This document shows positions 34,115 to 46,000 of a stretch of 64,000 bases of DNA, piece by piece. Location: assembly GCF_000004825.1 (NCBI RefSeq), contig NW_008805078.1, positions 1,020,069 through 1,084,068 on the forward strand, given 5' to 3'. Within the stretch, counting starts at the first letter, position 1, and the number at the start of each line of letters is the position of its first letter. The stretch comes from Heterostelium album PN500. Taxonomy: Eukaryota; Evosea; Eumycetozoa; Acytosteliales; Acytosteliaceae. Made by a program: the position numbers and the translations under genes. The notes under the pieces are model-generated. The model saw nothing but the letters and a program-made list of their open reading frames with translations, searched no databases and was not told where the DNA came from.

Positions 34115-35240
34115 ATGTGAGACAAAGAGAGCTGGTTGCACAGATGAAATCAAGGCGCGAGGTTAGAAATCAAGATGGAGTCGTATATACTAGCTACCTC
34201 GAATCACCGATGGATCAATACAAGCAAGAGTATGACTTTGGTAATGCAGAAACATCCATATTGACTGGCGATTATTCGTACGATTGGCGAGAATGTTGGG
34301 AGAGAATGGAGGAAGAATGTTTCAATCAAAATTTCATTAATGACCGGATCGAGAAAGAAGATGACGATGAGGAGGAAGATTCAATGAATGATGATCAAGT
34401 ATTGACTGGCGATTATTCGTACGATTGGCGAGAATGTTGGGAGAGAATGGAGGAAGAAAGTTTCAATCAAAATTTCATTAATGAACTGATCAAGCAAGAC
34501 AAAGATAATGTAGAGTATACAATGGTTGGTAATCATTTAGATTCAATGCAATTTAATCCACCGTCAATCAAAATCAATCATCAATTGTATCCCACACCTC
34601 GTTCAACTTTACCAACTGTTGATTCCGAAATCTTCTCTACGGATGATTCCGATCTCTCCTCTTTGAATGATTCCGATCTCTCTTCTGTAGATGACATGGA
34701 TCTTGAACCGATAGATAACACAGATAGCTCCGCAACTCTATATCCGTCATGGTATATTCTAAAGAACTACAGCAACGCTGCTTTGAATCTATCGGCACTG
34801 GCATGGCGGACTAAAACTCGATTCACATTAGTTTGGACAGAGTTGTGTCCAATCGTATTAAGTTCAATCAATTGTATTTCTTTTGTTTTGGATCCTATTC
34901 TAGAGAATCACTTGATCTGGCTCTTGGAGACTGGACCAAGCAAAATAATTTTGACTGGAAAGAGAGACCAAATAATCTTTGGTAACATAGTTAAGAAATT
35001 TAACATTCCAGTGCATCTCGTATTTCAAACACTCGGGTTCTTCAAAGTGCTCATCTTTATTGGTGGAAAGGTAAAGAAAGTTTACTTTATCGAACATCCT
35101 TATAGAATGAGTCAGTTTTTAGTTCATACATTTGTTGAATTAGGAATTCAAGAACCATTGGAATATCCATCACCAATTGTAGAAACAACAACAACAACAA
35201 CAAGAACTGCAGAGGTATCATCAGCATCAGCAGCATCAGC

Positions 35241-35280
<40 letters not shown>

Positions 35281-36357
35281 CCAGCATCGACCAACAAAAG
35301 AATGAGAAATCTATTTCTCCAAAGAGACAAACAGTGGATGGAAAAGGAACCACCGACCAACTCTGAACAAGAATGCAAGAGGAGTTACATTGAGAAACCA
35401 TTTCGAAAGAAATTGGAAGATCAATGTAATTCTTACAACTATTCCTTGTTACCAATTTTTAAAGGGTAAGAATAATTATTTATTTATTCATTATTTAAAT
35501 ATTAATTTCTAATTTATTTTTTTTTTTTTCAATAGTTTGGAACCAGCTAATTTACTTTACAAGCCAGATGAGATCCATCAATATGAACCCGATATAGAGA
35601 AAAAGATAAAAAAGATTTTTGGTAAGAAATCTATTTATCTGAACCATTATATGACGGATAGTCTTACACTTTATGTTTCTTTTAAAGGTAATATATAATT
35701 TAAATATATATAAACAATTGAATCAATAGTTTACTAATTGAAATTATTTATTTTTTCATACATAAACAGTTCCAACGGAATCTGCTGCTAAAGGTAAAAA
35801 GAACAAATTAAACTGCGACATATCATTGAAATGTCCAATGGGTATCGATCCATCACCATTCAAGAATCTGTACCTCAATCGCCCTTTGGATTTTGAGTTT
35901 AACGATAAAGATGAAAACGATGAGCCTGTCAAACACTGTAAAGACCTACTGGATTCTGTCATGGTTCTAAATAGTGGTAGTCACAAGTACCAGATTCGTT
36001 CTTCTTTTTATGAGTATAAAAGAAAGCAAGTTTTGGGTAAAGATTTTATAGAGTATGAAACGAAATCTCCATCTTTAAAGTGTAAAGTATTCAATAGTTT
36101 AGGATTATAATTATTAAAAAAAAAAAAAAAAACAAAAACTAATATTTTTTTTTAAAAAAAAAATAATAATTATAGCTATAATTCCCAAACCAATCATATT
36201 CTAACACTAGCTCCATATGATAATCTTATCGCTTTCAGATACACAGATCAATATGAAACGTTTTTAGAGTACAGAAACCAAAAGAGGTGTTCAAGAATTG
36301 CAAATATTGAATCTTCGCTCTTTGCAAGGCAAGAAGAGATCGAAAAATTGGAGAGCT
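34073..36357 (+). CDS. large Fanzor-like gene, middle part with RuvC-I-like segment
   Basis: Exons: to 35465, then 35536-35687, 35770-36081 and 36211 to about 36357, all in phase. It opens with two near-identical copies of LTGDYSYDWRECWERMEEE, then an acidic Ser/Asp stretch, a folded-looking region (about 34740-35150) and a Thr tract. Exon 35770-36081 holds CPMGIDPSPFKNLYL, which resembles the RuvC-I Asp motif of TnpB/Fanzor nucleases (normally G-x-D-P-G). It is followed at family-like distance by HKYQIRSSFYEYKRK and, in the next exon, by a helical QYETFLEYRNQKR segment. The frame then ends at 36379 with a TAG. A one-base slip near 36353-36358 would carry it into the next part. A repaired gene, 31545-38540, would have about 1,985 codons and closes in phase. 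Confidence 0.5.
34261..34484 (+). repeat. two near-identical 82-bp coding repeats, 141 bp apart
   Basis: TTGACTGGCGATTATTCGTA and the following bases recur at 34261 and 34402. Each copy encodes LTGDYSYDWRECWERMEEE and FNQNFIN, with very few base changes. The offset of 47 codons keeps the frame. A recent duplication or conversion is likely. Confidence 0.85.
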
Positions 36358-37071
36358 GCCAAAATCTTTACCCATGCCATTAGAGAAGTTGATAGAAGAA
36401 TTGGTGAAGAGACGTCAACACCAAATAATAATAGTAGTAGTAATAGATTTAGTATTCTCAGTATTGATGACGATGATGATGACATTGATGACGACGACGA
36501 CGACGATGATAACGATGATAATGATAATAACAACAATAACAATAACAATAATAATAATATACAAACAACTAAATTAAGAGGAAAATCAAATAATATTTAT
36601 AAACAACATGACATTAATTATCACAACTATCAACATGCATTGTCAATCATAATAAAAGAAATAGGTTTAAATCTAGCTAGTACACCAAATCAGCTGCCAC
36701 ATAGACATAGAAATAATAGTAAAATCAATATAGACCAATCAGAATTAATTATAATAGAACAGTATATTAAAGAACTAGAGGCTATTGGTACAGACAATTG
36801 GAAAAAGAGATATAGCAAATTAGTTAAACAACTTTTTCCAATAATTGAATACAGAAGCAACAGTGGTAATACAGTGATGGAATCACTATTGAAGGATCTA
36901 ATCAAATGGTTTCATACTTTTAAGAATCGTAAAGGATGGGAGAAGATTATCGGAACCATCTTGGCACGGAAATCAATCAAATTATTTCCATCACCACCAA
37001 CTACAACAGCAACAGCAACAGACAATACAACGACAGACAATACAACAACAGACAGTACAACAACAGACAAT

Positions 37072-37155
<84 letters not shown>

Positions 37156-37498
37156 GCTACTACAACTCCAACTAAGATATGTATTGATAAAGATCACCAT
37201 AAGTGCAAAGCAAAGGTACCCAACTTTTCTAATGGACGAGGAAAAGAAACTTTAAGATGTAGAGAATGCCTAGATCGAAAAAAGGCAGAGAGAGACGATA
37301 AGAAAAAGAAGGAATTGGAAGAGAGGATCAAGAAGAGAAGGAAAGAGAAGAGAAAGAGAAAGAAAGAAAGAAAGAGAAAGAGAAGAGAAGAGGAAGACGA
37401 CGATGACGATGACGATAACAATGACGATGACGACAACGATGACGACAACGACAGTGACGATGACGACAATGACGACAATGACGAAGACGACAACGACA

Positions 37499-37559
<61 letters not shown>

Positions 37560-38540
37560 AGACAATGACGAAGACGAAGACGATGACGATTCGGACGACG
37601 ATGACGATAACAACTCACCAATTCCGAATAGAAGTAAGTAGTAAATTATTTTTAAACATGAAATGTTAAAAACTAATGAATTACTTTTTTTATTTTAATA
37701 GGATGCAAGTGGAAATGCAGCAATTGTAATATTTTAAATAACTATCGTCGAGACAAAATGTTTCAAGACCGAGGTCGAGTATGTTTGGCCAAGTGCAAGC
37801 ATTGTAAAACAACTAAACCAATATTTTATAGCAAATCAGTTGCTAAACAATATGCCTTGAGATTGTTATTTTGTAAGTATCAATTTTTAAATTATTTTTA
37901 TATTTTGTTAAACAAAACTAATACTTTTTTATTTATTTAGTCTTTGGAAATGGTCCTGGCCACCAAGGATATGTCTCAGGGATGAAAGGTGTAAAACATG
38001 CACCCTACGTCGCCAGAGACATGCAAGCTCTCAAACAATATATTTTTACTGTAACCGGTGTGATGGTGGATCAATTCGTAGTAGATGAATATAATACTTC
38101 TCAGGTATGTCATTGTTTATTAAAATATTATTTTTTTTTTTGCTTAAAAACTAATGATGAATCTTTTTTTTTTTTTAATAATTTTATTATAGATGTTTTC
38201 ACCAAAACTAATAGAGAACGAAGAGATATATTTAAAGAATAGATCACACTATGAAAAGTCCAAGGTGGAAGCATATATTAAAGATCCATCCTGGGATCCG
38301 CATAGTCGACAATCCGAATCTAAACTGCGTTACACTCGTAAGATGTACCAGGTGAATGACCAACCGGTCTATATCAATCGTGACGTAAATGGTGCTAACA
38401 ACATTCTGTTGGCAGGTATGCGTCAGTTCGAACGTCCATTGAACAAAAATGGACGAAGATTCACTCTACTCATGAAAAAACGAGGTGAATTAACTACGGC
38501 TGAGGAATGCGACGATAGTAATTTGGTGGCTGATGAATAG
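36298..38540 (+). CDS. large Fanzor-like gene, C-terminal part (TnpB-related, degenerate zinc finger)
   Basis: Exons: up to 37633, then 37702-37872, 37941-38104 and 38193-38540. An Asp/Asn-rich stretch, a helical region, a Thr tract and a Cys cluster (HHKCKAKV, LRCRECLDRKK) come first. A basic helix and a long Asp tract follow, then a CxxC-type cluster (CKWKCSNCN, CKHCKTTK). The last three exons give FFGNGPGHQGYVSG, FVVDEYNTSQ and YINRDVNGANNIL. These match, in order and spacing, the FGNG, DE-x-x-TS and NRDVN-x-x-NI (RuvC-III Asp) blocks of Fanzor/TnpB. The four zinc Cys expected between TS and RD are absent. Fanzors are RNA-guided nucleases carried by eukaryotic transposons; whether this one still cuts DNA is doubtful. 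Confidence 0.62.
37068..37152 (+). repeat. (ACA)n tract encoding poly-Thr
   Basis: About 28 ACA triplets code for Thr in the Fanzor-like gene. ACA/CAA-type triplet runs are common in dictyostelid exons. Confidence 0.85.
37395..37612 (+). repeat. (GACGAT/GACAAT)n tract encoding poly-Asp
   Basis: A hexamer-based run codes for about 70 Asp/Asn/Glu residues directly after a strongly basic Lys/Arg helix. The charge switch is extreme and lies just upstream of the nuclease-like exons. Confidence 0.85.
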
Positions 38541-39553
38541 CTTTCATCAGGTAAGTTTAAGTTTTTTTTTTTTTTTTTTTTTTTGCAAAAATAGCAAATC
38601 ACTAATTTTTTCTATCAACAGAACACATTCATTTGAGTATTATTAAGAGGTTCTTGTGTTGTGTAGATGTTGATGCTGTTCCAATCTTATATATATCTGT
38701 CTTAAAAAAATTTTTATTTAAGAGAACTGTTGACAAATTGTTCTATTTAATTGAAACTTACAATTGGATTTCATTTTGTATAAGTTAAATTAAGAACTCC
38801 TGAACCCTCCTTTTTTCAAACTCACTCTAATTACAAAGAAATAATTATGACTGAAGTGTACCATGGATATTCTAGTAAGCCAATAACTAGATCAAAATCA
38901 ATAATCTTTGTCTTATTGTTGTAATTACACAACAGAAAGTTATTGATTCAGGTAAATTTCCAATAGAAGAGCTATAGAATAGTACTTAGTCGTTTTACTA
39001 TCCTGCAGTTACTATAGATCTTGTGGATCTCAAGTCTCTGCAGACATTAGGAGTTATTTAAGTAATGGTTTATAGTACTATGAAGTTTATAGATACTCGT
39101 AAATCTCTTGGTAGTTCAATTCTATGGCTTTTCAATTGAAAAAATTTAACATTTTTTTTTCTCTGTCACTACATGGAATTAATCATATTACTAATATAAT
39201 TCATCGTCTTATTTCGAGAGGTAAAACATAATTATACACAATAAAAAAAGAATAAATCAAAATTTTGTTTCATTTTATAGTATATATATCTTGATTTTTA
39301 TTTGATTTGAATTTGAATTTTAAACATATTTATATAGATGCAAGTAATTATTAAAAATATAGGATTTAAGTCAATCCCCAAGTAATTAAATAAAATGTAT
39401 ATATATTTGAATTATTACGGTGATGATCCAAGAAATGTTTCCACTGATAGATCTATCCTTGATTTCTGGAGATTGGTGATTCGTTTTATGAGCCTGTTTT
39501 TTTCTTTTTTTCTTTTTCTTTTTTCTTTTTTTTTTGTTTGTTTTTTTATGGAT
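38541..39553. other. intergenic; possible 3'-UTR intron and degenerate sequence
   Basis: Directly after the stop at 38540 is CATCAG|GTAAGTTT, and an acceptor-like ATCAACAG lies at about 38616-38622, so an intron in the 3' UTR is possible. From about 38850 to 39130 the DNA is less AT-rich than usual spacer and contains a short protein-like piece after an ATG at 38848 (MTEVYHGYSSKPITRSKS) before a stop. It may be a gene relic; no family is recognised. Confidence 0.4.
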
Positions 39554-42500
39554 CTATGGAGCCATATACTTTGTTGTTTCCAATAATGTATAGATATTGT
39601 GATGATCGGTGATTTTAGTTTCAGGAGAGAACGACTTTGATAGTGGTGAGTTGTGGAATGGATTGAGAACGTGAGTGAATGAGTTGTGGTTGTCAGCAGA
39701 GAGCTGAGGAATAGCTGGAAGCGATTGTGAATGTGCGTGTGGTGGTGGGAATGTATGGTGATTCAATGTTGGGAATTGAATCGAGGGAATTGATGAGTTA
39801 TAAAAGTTTGATTGGTTGTTGTTGTTGTTGTTACTGTTGTTACTGTTAAAGTCTATTGGATGAAAAGCGTGATTTGGTGTTGGTGGAAATCCGCTTGACA
39901 TGTGGCCATTTGGTGAATTTCCAGTGGCTCGTTGAGAATTGAAGAAAATGAGTTCTTCTTCGGGTGGGGCACCTCCACTACTTCCAAGTGGATTGAGGTG
40001 GTTGTGGCTGTGACTGTGACTGTGACTGTGTTGGTGGTCAAACGATGTTTTGTATCGTTTGTCTTTTGGAGCTTGTGATGCATACAAAGTCTGGTCCAAT
40101 GGGAATAGTATCGACTTTTGAAGGCTGATGTCATGGTTACTATTGCTACCGTTGACTCTCATGTCATTGACAGAGCTGCTACGTTTGGGAGTAGTTGACT
40201 TGTTGCTATAGTTGTTGTTGTTGCTGTTGTTGTTGTTGTGGTTGGAAGATTGTTGTCCTTTGGCGTTTGTTGGTGAAGATGCAATTACAAAGGAATTGGT
40301 ACTTGGGAATGAGAGTGAGTGATTAAGTGGTGGAGGTGGATGTTGGTGAGTATTGGTGTTGTGAAGAAGTATAAAGTTATTGGCGTTGGTTTGGCTGTTG
40401 GCGTTGGTTGCGTTGGTGTTTGGAGATGGAAGGATTTGGTGACTGTAGGCAGCGGTGTGTGGGAATTGCATTGAATTTCCAGTGTTGCTGGTGATACAGG
40501 TTGGACAACACCATTCATTGAGATGATTAGGTTTGGGTTGGAGTTGTGGGTGGTATTCGATGAGACAGTCCTGGCAGAATGATTTTGGACAGTAGGGCAT
40601 CGAACATTTAAACAATGAGTTCTTTGTCTTTTTGCAATAGGCACACTCCATTCCTTCAGATTTCTTGTAGGATGAAGATGATGACGAAGACGACGATGAA
40701 GACAAAGAATTTAAAGAGTTACCAAATAGATTGGATGGGTACATAACTGGGTGGTTAGAGGAAGATAGATTAGAGGTTGAGTTGTTTGGATGGAAATTAG
40801 GTGATGGATAGAAAAAGTTGGGTGAGTTATTAAGTAGAGGTGTAGTAGATGAGCTATCTGGACTTAACTTTGGTGAATTGTTTGAGATTGAATTCAAACT
40901 TGGATTGTTATTGTTATTGTTGGTATTTCCATTGTTGTTACTGCTGTTAAAGTATGGTGATTCAATGATGGGTGACATGATAAAGTTGTTGGGTGAGGAG
41001 GAAGATGATGTGCAAGTTGGAGTCGATGGAATTTGACGTGGTTTAACAAGAGGGGTGGAAGAAGGTGATTTCTGAATAGTGAATTCAGAGATCGATGCTT
41101 CACCACCATTGGATGCTGCTGATCTCTTCTTTCCAGAAGCAGAGGGTGAGGAAATTGCTTTGGAATTCTTCTTTTCAGTGGACTTTCCTGCAGCAGCTCC
41201 GACTTCCTCATCAGATTCCTCATCTTCACATTCCAATTCCTTCATATTCTCGTCGCCATCTCTCCAATTTGACCACATTCCAGTGTATCTTCCAATGGAT
41301 GTGAATGATTTCTTATATCTTGATAATACAGTGCTCAATCTATTCTTAATATTATCTATAAAAAAATATTTTAAATTAATTTCAATAAAAATAATAGTAT
41401 AATTTAATAAATCTTACCAATTTCTCTATTAAATGCAAATGATTCTGGATGCTCTTTAACATAGGTTGCAATTTCAATTTGATGAGAGAATCTGTATTTC
41501 TTCTCACGCTCCAAATTGTACAGTGCGGTATGAGCAACCTCTTTCCACGACTTGGATTGGTGAGAAAGTGTTGGACGTTTATTGTTTGAACATAGATCAC
41601 ATGTAAATTCAAATCTATTATCTGCTGGACCAGGAATAACAGATGAACCACATAATTCAGACAATTCTGTAAAAAAAAACAAAAGAAAAAATATTAATAA
41701 CTTTCTAATTTGAAATTAATTTAATTATTATTTATAAATACATACCGAATGAAACCAATTTAGTACATTCTTTACATTCCAATTTGAAATAATAGGTTTC
41801 TTTACTCTTTATCTCTGCTTCGAATGTATTTTCCAAGAGGATGAGTAAACCTCTGTCGTCTTCGTAGACTTTGTCGCCGGGTCGCCAGTTGGACCACATT
41901 CCAGAGTCACGAGCAAACGAAACGAATAGCTTACGGTTGTATGATAATGTAGCTGTGATAACATTCTTCATTTTGCCAGTCTCTTTCTCGCGGTCCGATA
42001 GCAGGAATTGCGGGTGTTTGCGGATGTAGGAGATCACCTCTCTGTAGTGCGAGAAACGATAGTTCTTATCACGCTCCAAGTTAAAGAGAGAAGTGTGTAT
42101 CATTTCCTTCCAAGTCTTTGGCGAGTGCTTAAAGAAGAATGTAGATCCATTGTTACATTCACTACATTTGAACTCGTAGCTCTTGTCATCAGGACCTGGT
42201 AAAACATTGATTCCGCTCTCCATGAGCTTCAATACTTCAATATTAATAGTACAATTACATTTGATGCAACTGAGAGTCAACATTGTTAGGTAATTATCAT
42301 AGTTGAACATATTAATTTCATTGTTGTTGTTGATGTTGCCATTGTTATTATTATTATTATTATTATTCGATGATGATGTTGATGATTGTGGTGAATTGGA
42401 ATTTCCATTAATTGTTGAAGTGGTTGTGGAAGTTGTCGTAGTATTATTATTATTACTGTTGTTATTATTGTTATTATTGTTATTGTTACTCGGTGTTATG

Positions 42501-43087
42501 TATATATTATTTAGGTTATTGACGATGCTACTATTACTGCTGCTTAGATCGGTGCTAGATCTCAACAAACTACTGTGACCACTGTGATTTGGACCGTTGG
42601 AATTACCACCTCCACTTCCGCTCAGGTGAAATGTAATATTTGGATTTGCTGGGAAAAATGGAAAGTTATTAGTAGTATTATTACTGTTGTTGATTGGATG
42701 ATGATGTGTTGATAAAAGATATCCATTACCAATATTACTTGGAAGGAAATTATCTTTTTTGCTATTGTTGTTGTTGTTGTTGTTATTGTTGATGATATTT
42801 AAATTGTTGGTATTTTTTTGAAAGTCGGATGTTGTGAATGATGGTGTTAGGGAGAGAAGTGATCCATTTCCAGTTGATTCAATTTGTACTAGTCCTCCAT
42901 AGTTATTATTACTATTGTTGTTATTATTGTTGTTGTTGTTGGAGGAAGTTGTAGAAGGATTGAATAATCTTGGAATGGAGTGTGGGTAGATATGATGATC
43001 TTCTGGATTTTCGAGAGTTATATGGTGGTGGTTATGATGTTGCTGTTGTTGTTGGTGCTGAGGAAAAAAAGATTTAATATCGGTCAT
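39554..43087 (-). CDS. large nuclear-type protein: two zinc/winged-helix-like modules and a PHD-like finger, about 1,130 aa
   Basis: Three exons, 43087-41746, 41666-41418 and 41355-39554, join in phase. A 260-residue Asn/His/Ser-rich leader is followed by two similar modules (about residues 265-430 and 448-575). Each has CxxC pairs, then WKE[MV][IA]HT[SA]L[FY]NLER, YRFSH..E, HP, and GMWSNWR. The build (zinc site, then a winged helix starting with 'W.E..H.AL.NL') recalls the N-termini of ATAC2/KAT14 and ASH2L, which bind chromatin or DNA; this is family analogy only. A third zinc site (CAYCKKTKNSLFKCSM, FCQDCLIEYH, WCCPTC) at about 760-815 is PHD-like. The rest is low-complexity. A chromatin-bound regulator is the likely role. 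Confidence 0.72.
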
Positions 43088-46000
43088 TGTTATTGATTAT
43101 TTGATGTTATTATTATTTCTTTTTTGTTTTTTTTTTTTTATTTATTTTCTTTTTAGGAGAAAATTTTTCTTGAAGTCGGAGAAGAGTTGTTGGATATGTT
43201 ATGTTGAATATATTAATCAATTAAAATAGGTTTTAAGATTTGATATTTGGTAATATAACTAAGGTTTAGTTAGTCCACAAACACTTTTTCCGAGTCTATT
43301 TGATTTGGTACTGTGGTTTGTCAATGGGTTATTGAAATTACCAAAGTAAATGATTAAATTGATTGATTGGCTGGTTGGTAGGTAGAATTACCAGAAAGTG
43401 AAGATCGTTCGACGATATTATCTATCGTCTTTCTTTTATGATAAGAATTAGTTAATATTTTTTGTAAAATGATAAAAAAATAATTAAAATGTTTGGTGAA
43501 AATTAGAAAGTTATTTGCAAATTTTATGGTGATGATGATCACTACAATAAATAAATTTTATGAATTTAATTGGTAAGAAAATATTGACTTTGAATAGTAT
43601 TAAAAGTTTGTTTTTGATTTTAAAATCGTTGAATTTACAACTCTTGGAAATATAATTATTTTCCAAAAAGAAAAAACAAAAACAGGAAGGAGCGTGGTAA
43701 TAATGATAATTGGTAAATTTTAAAACACCGACATCAACAAATAAAATTTATGTTAAAAAATTAAAATTTATAAATTTAAAACAACAAATGAGTTATCATT
43801 AATAATATATTAAGGCATGCCTCCTTTTAACTCATCTCCAGGCAAAATATATATGTAGATAAATAACAAAATTGGAGTATGTATATAAATATAGTAGGTA
43901 GATAGGTAGGAGAATTAAATAACCACACACAAACAACTATAATTAATTAATAGACCAACTATTTCAATTAATAATAGTTGGATAAATTATTTGATTTGGA
44001 TTTAGTTGAGAAGAAAGAATTTTTTTTTTTGCTTTAGATATTGGGTGAAAATATAAAAATGCTAATATTTAGGTGTTGGTTATTAAATTGTTGTTGGTCG
44101 GTTGGTTATTAGGTTATGGATCAATGCTTTGAATTGTTATAGTGGAAAACAAAAAAAATGAAGTATGTTTGTTCTTTGGTATTTTTTTTAGGAATGGGAG
44201 AAAATTTTAGTTATTGAAAATGATTAATGAAAATTATTTCTAATATCTTTTGGATAGTGATCCTCCTTTCTATAACTTTTATATTTATTTTTTGTTGGTG
44301 TTGATGTTTAATTAATTTATTCCAGCACTGGAATAACCAACAGCAACAAACTTTATCTCTTCAAAAATTTCCAACACCATCAACTATTAATTTAATAGTT
44401 GTTAAGATATATACATTTACACTCTTATAAATACATTTTAAATATAATAGATTAAGATGTGGCGGTAACAATATCGACAATAAAATATGTTTTATAAAAA
44501 CAGCAACAACAACAGTATCATTAAAGTAAATGTTAATGAATAGAAGTGCTAGTTGATCCTCCCTAAAGATGATTTGATATGGATTTATTTGGAAATAATG
44601 ATTGAAAGGTTTAAGCATTTATTTCTGCATGCTTCCAAAAAAAACTAAGAGGTTATTGAGTGGTTGGTGCTAATGAATTAGTTGGGTGAATCCATCAATC
44701 AATATATTCAAATCATTTTTGAATAGTATAACAGCAAAATCATAAAGAAAATAATATTGATTCAACATCACTCAATTTATTTTGCTTTTAAAACAGAAAA
44801 AATTAAAATAAAATATAAAAAAACTTTAACTTCTACACTGTATCTATTCTTCTTCACTAAAGTCACACACCACTAATACATAACAAAAACAATAATAATC
44901 CAAACCATATGGTATATAAAACCTAAACCACAAAAAAAAAACATTTAAATATCAATGATCACTCACCACTATTTTAATAGTGATCCTTCACCCTTTTTTA
45001 ATATTTATAAATAAACATATATATGTATATAGAATATTCCAAATTATAAGATAGTTGATGCACAACTCTTTTTTTGATAAATTTCTTTGGTTGGTTTTGT
45101 TGTCACACACAGAAATTGTGTTAACAGATAGGATTTTTAAAACACACAAATTAACACCATCCAAAAAAAACAACGATAACTTTTTTAAAAAGTACCCACC
45201 ATCTTATCCTACCATAAACAATTTTGGAGAAAGTGGATTTCATATGTAGGAGTGTGAAAATATATGAATTCACGGTGAGTGAGCACCAAGTTTGCGTGTT
45301 TAATTAATAAAAATAAAAATAAAATTGTGTGGGGTGGTAGTGGTAATGACTTTCACAATCAATTGATTGTTGGTAGTGGTGATGGTGGTGGTGGTGTTGA
45401 TTGAGATTAATGTGTCTCGGGTTTAATATACTAACTAGAAAACAGAGATATATGTGATTTTAACATTTGTCGACACTAATTTTAATAATTATGGAAACTC
45501 CTACGAATACTATTTGACTGAAATATAATAGAGTTTTGAGGGTAAAAAGATGATCAGAATCATACTATTTCCACAATTTTGGTTGTTTAGTTGAGATTCC
45601 ATTAAAAAAAATGATGTGGATCGAAAACAAGATATATATATATCTTTACATAAAAATTATATTTGAAATGGTAGGTTATATTTTTAATTTAATATGTTAC
45701 CCATTAATGGAATTGAATTATTTTTAATAATTTCAATGTTGTTTTGATAATTACTTTTTTGTTTATTGACTTTTGAAGTCTTTTGAAACAATCAATTTTT
45801 TTTTATAAATAAATAAATTTGATAGATAGGTCTTTAATAAAATTGTGCAACAATTTGGATGAATAAATATTATTATATAATTAATTAAAGTTTTTTCAAA
45901 AAAAAAACAATTAATAATAATAAAAAACATCAATAAGAGATTATTGATTTTTGGCAATGATTTAGAAATAAATTATCTTTAAATATTATTAATTAATTGT

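Noticed and set aside
35087-35455. Leu-rich minus-strand frame resembling a membrane protein
   Set aside because: Antisense of the CAA/ACA tracts in the Fanzor-like gene; plus-strand frame has splice support.
37075-37200. Long Cys-only frame on the minus strand opposite the ACA tract
   Set aside because: It is the antisense translation of a triplet repeat in a coding exon.
45055-45249. 64-codon frame in the long spacer
   Set aside because: Composition is that of spacer DNA, contains T/A runs, and no neighbouring exon joins to it.
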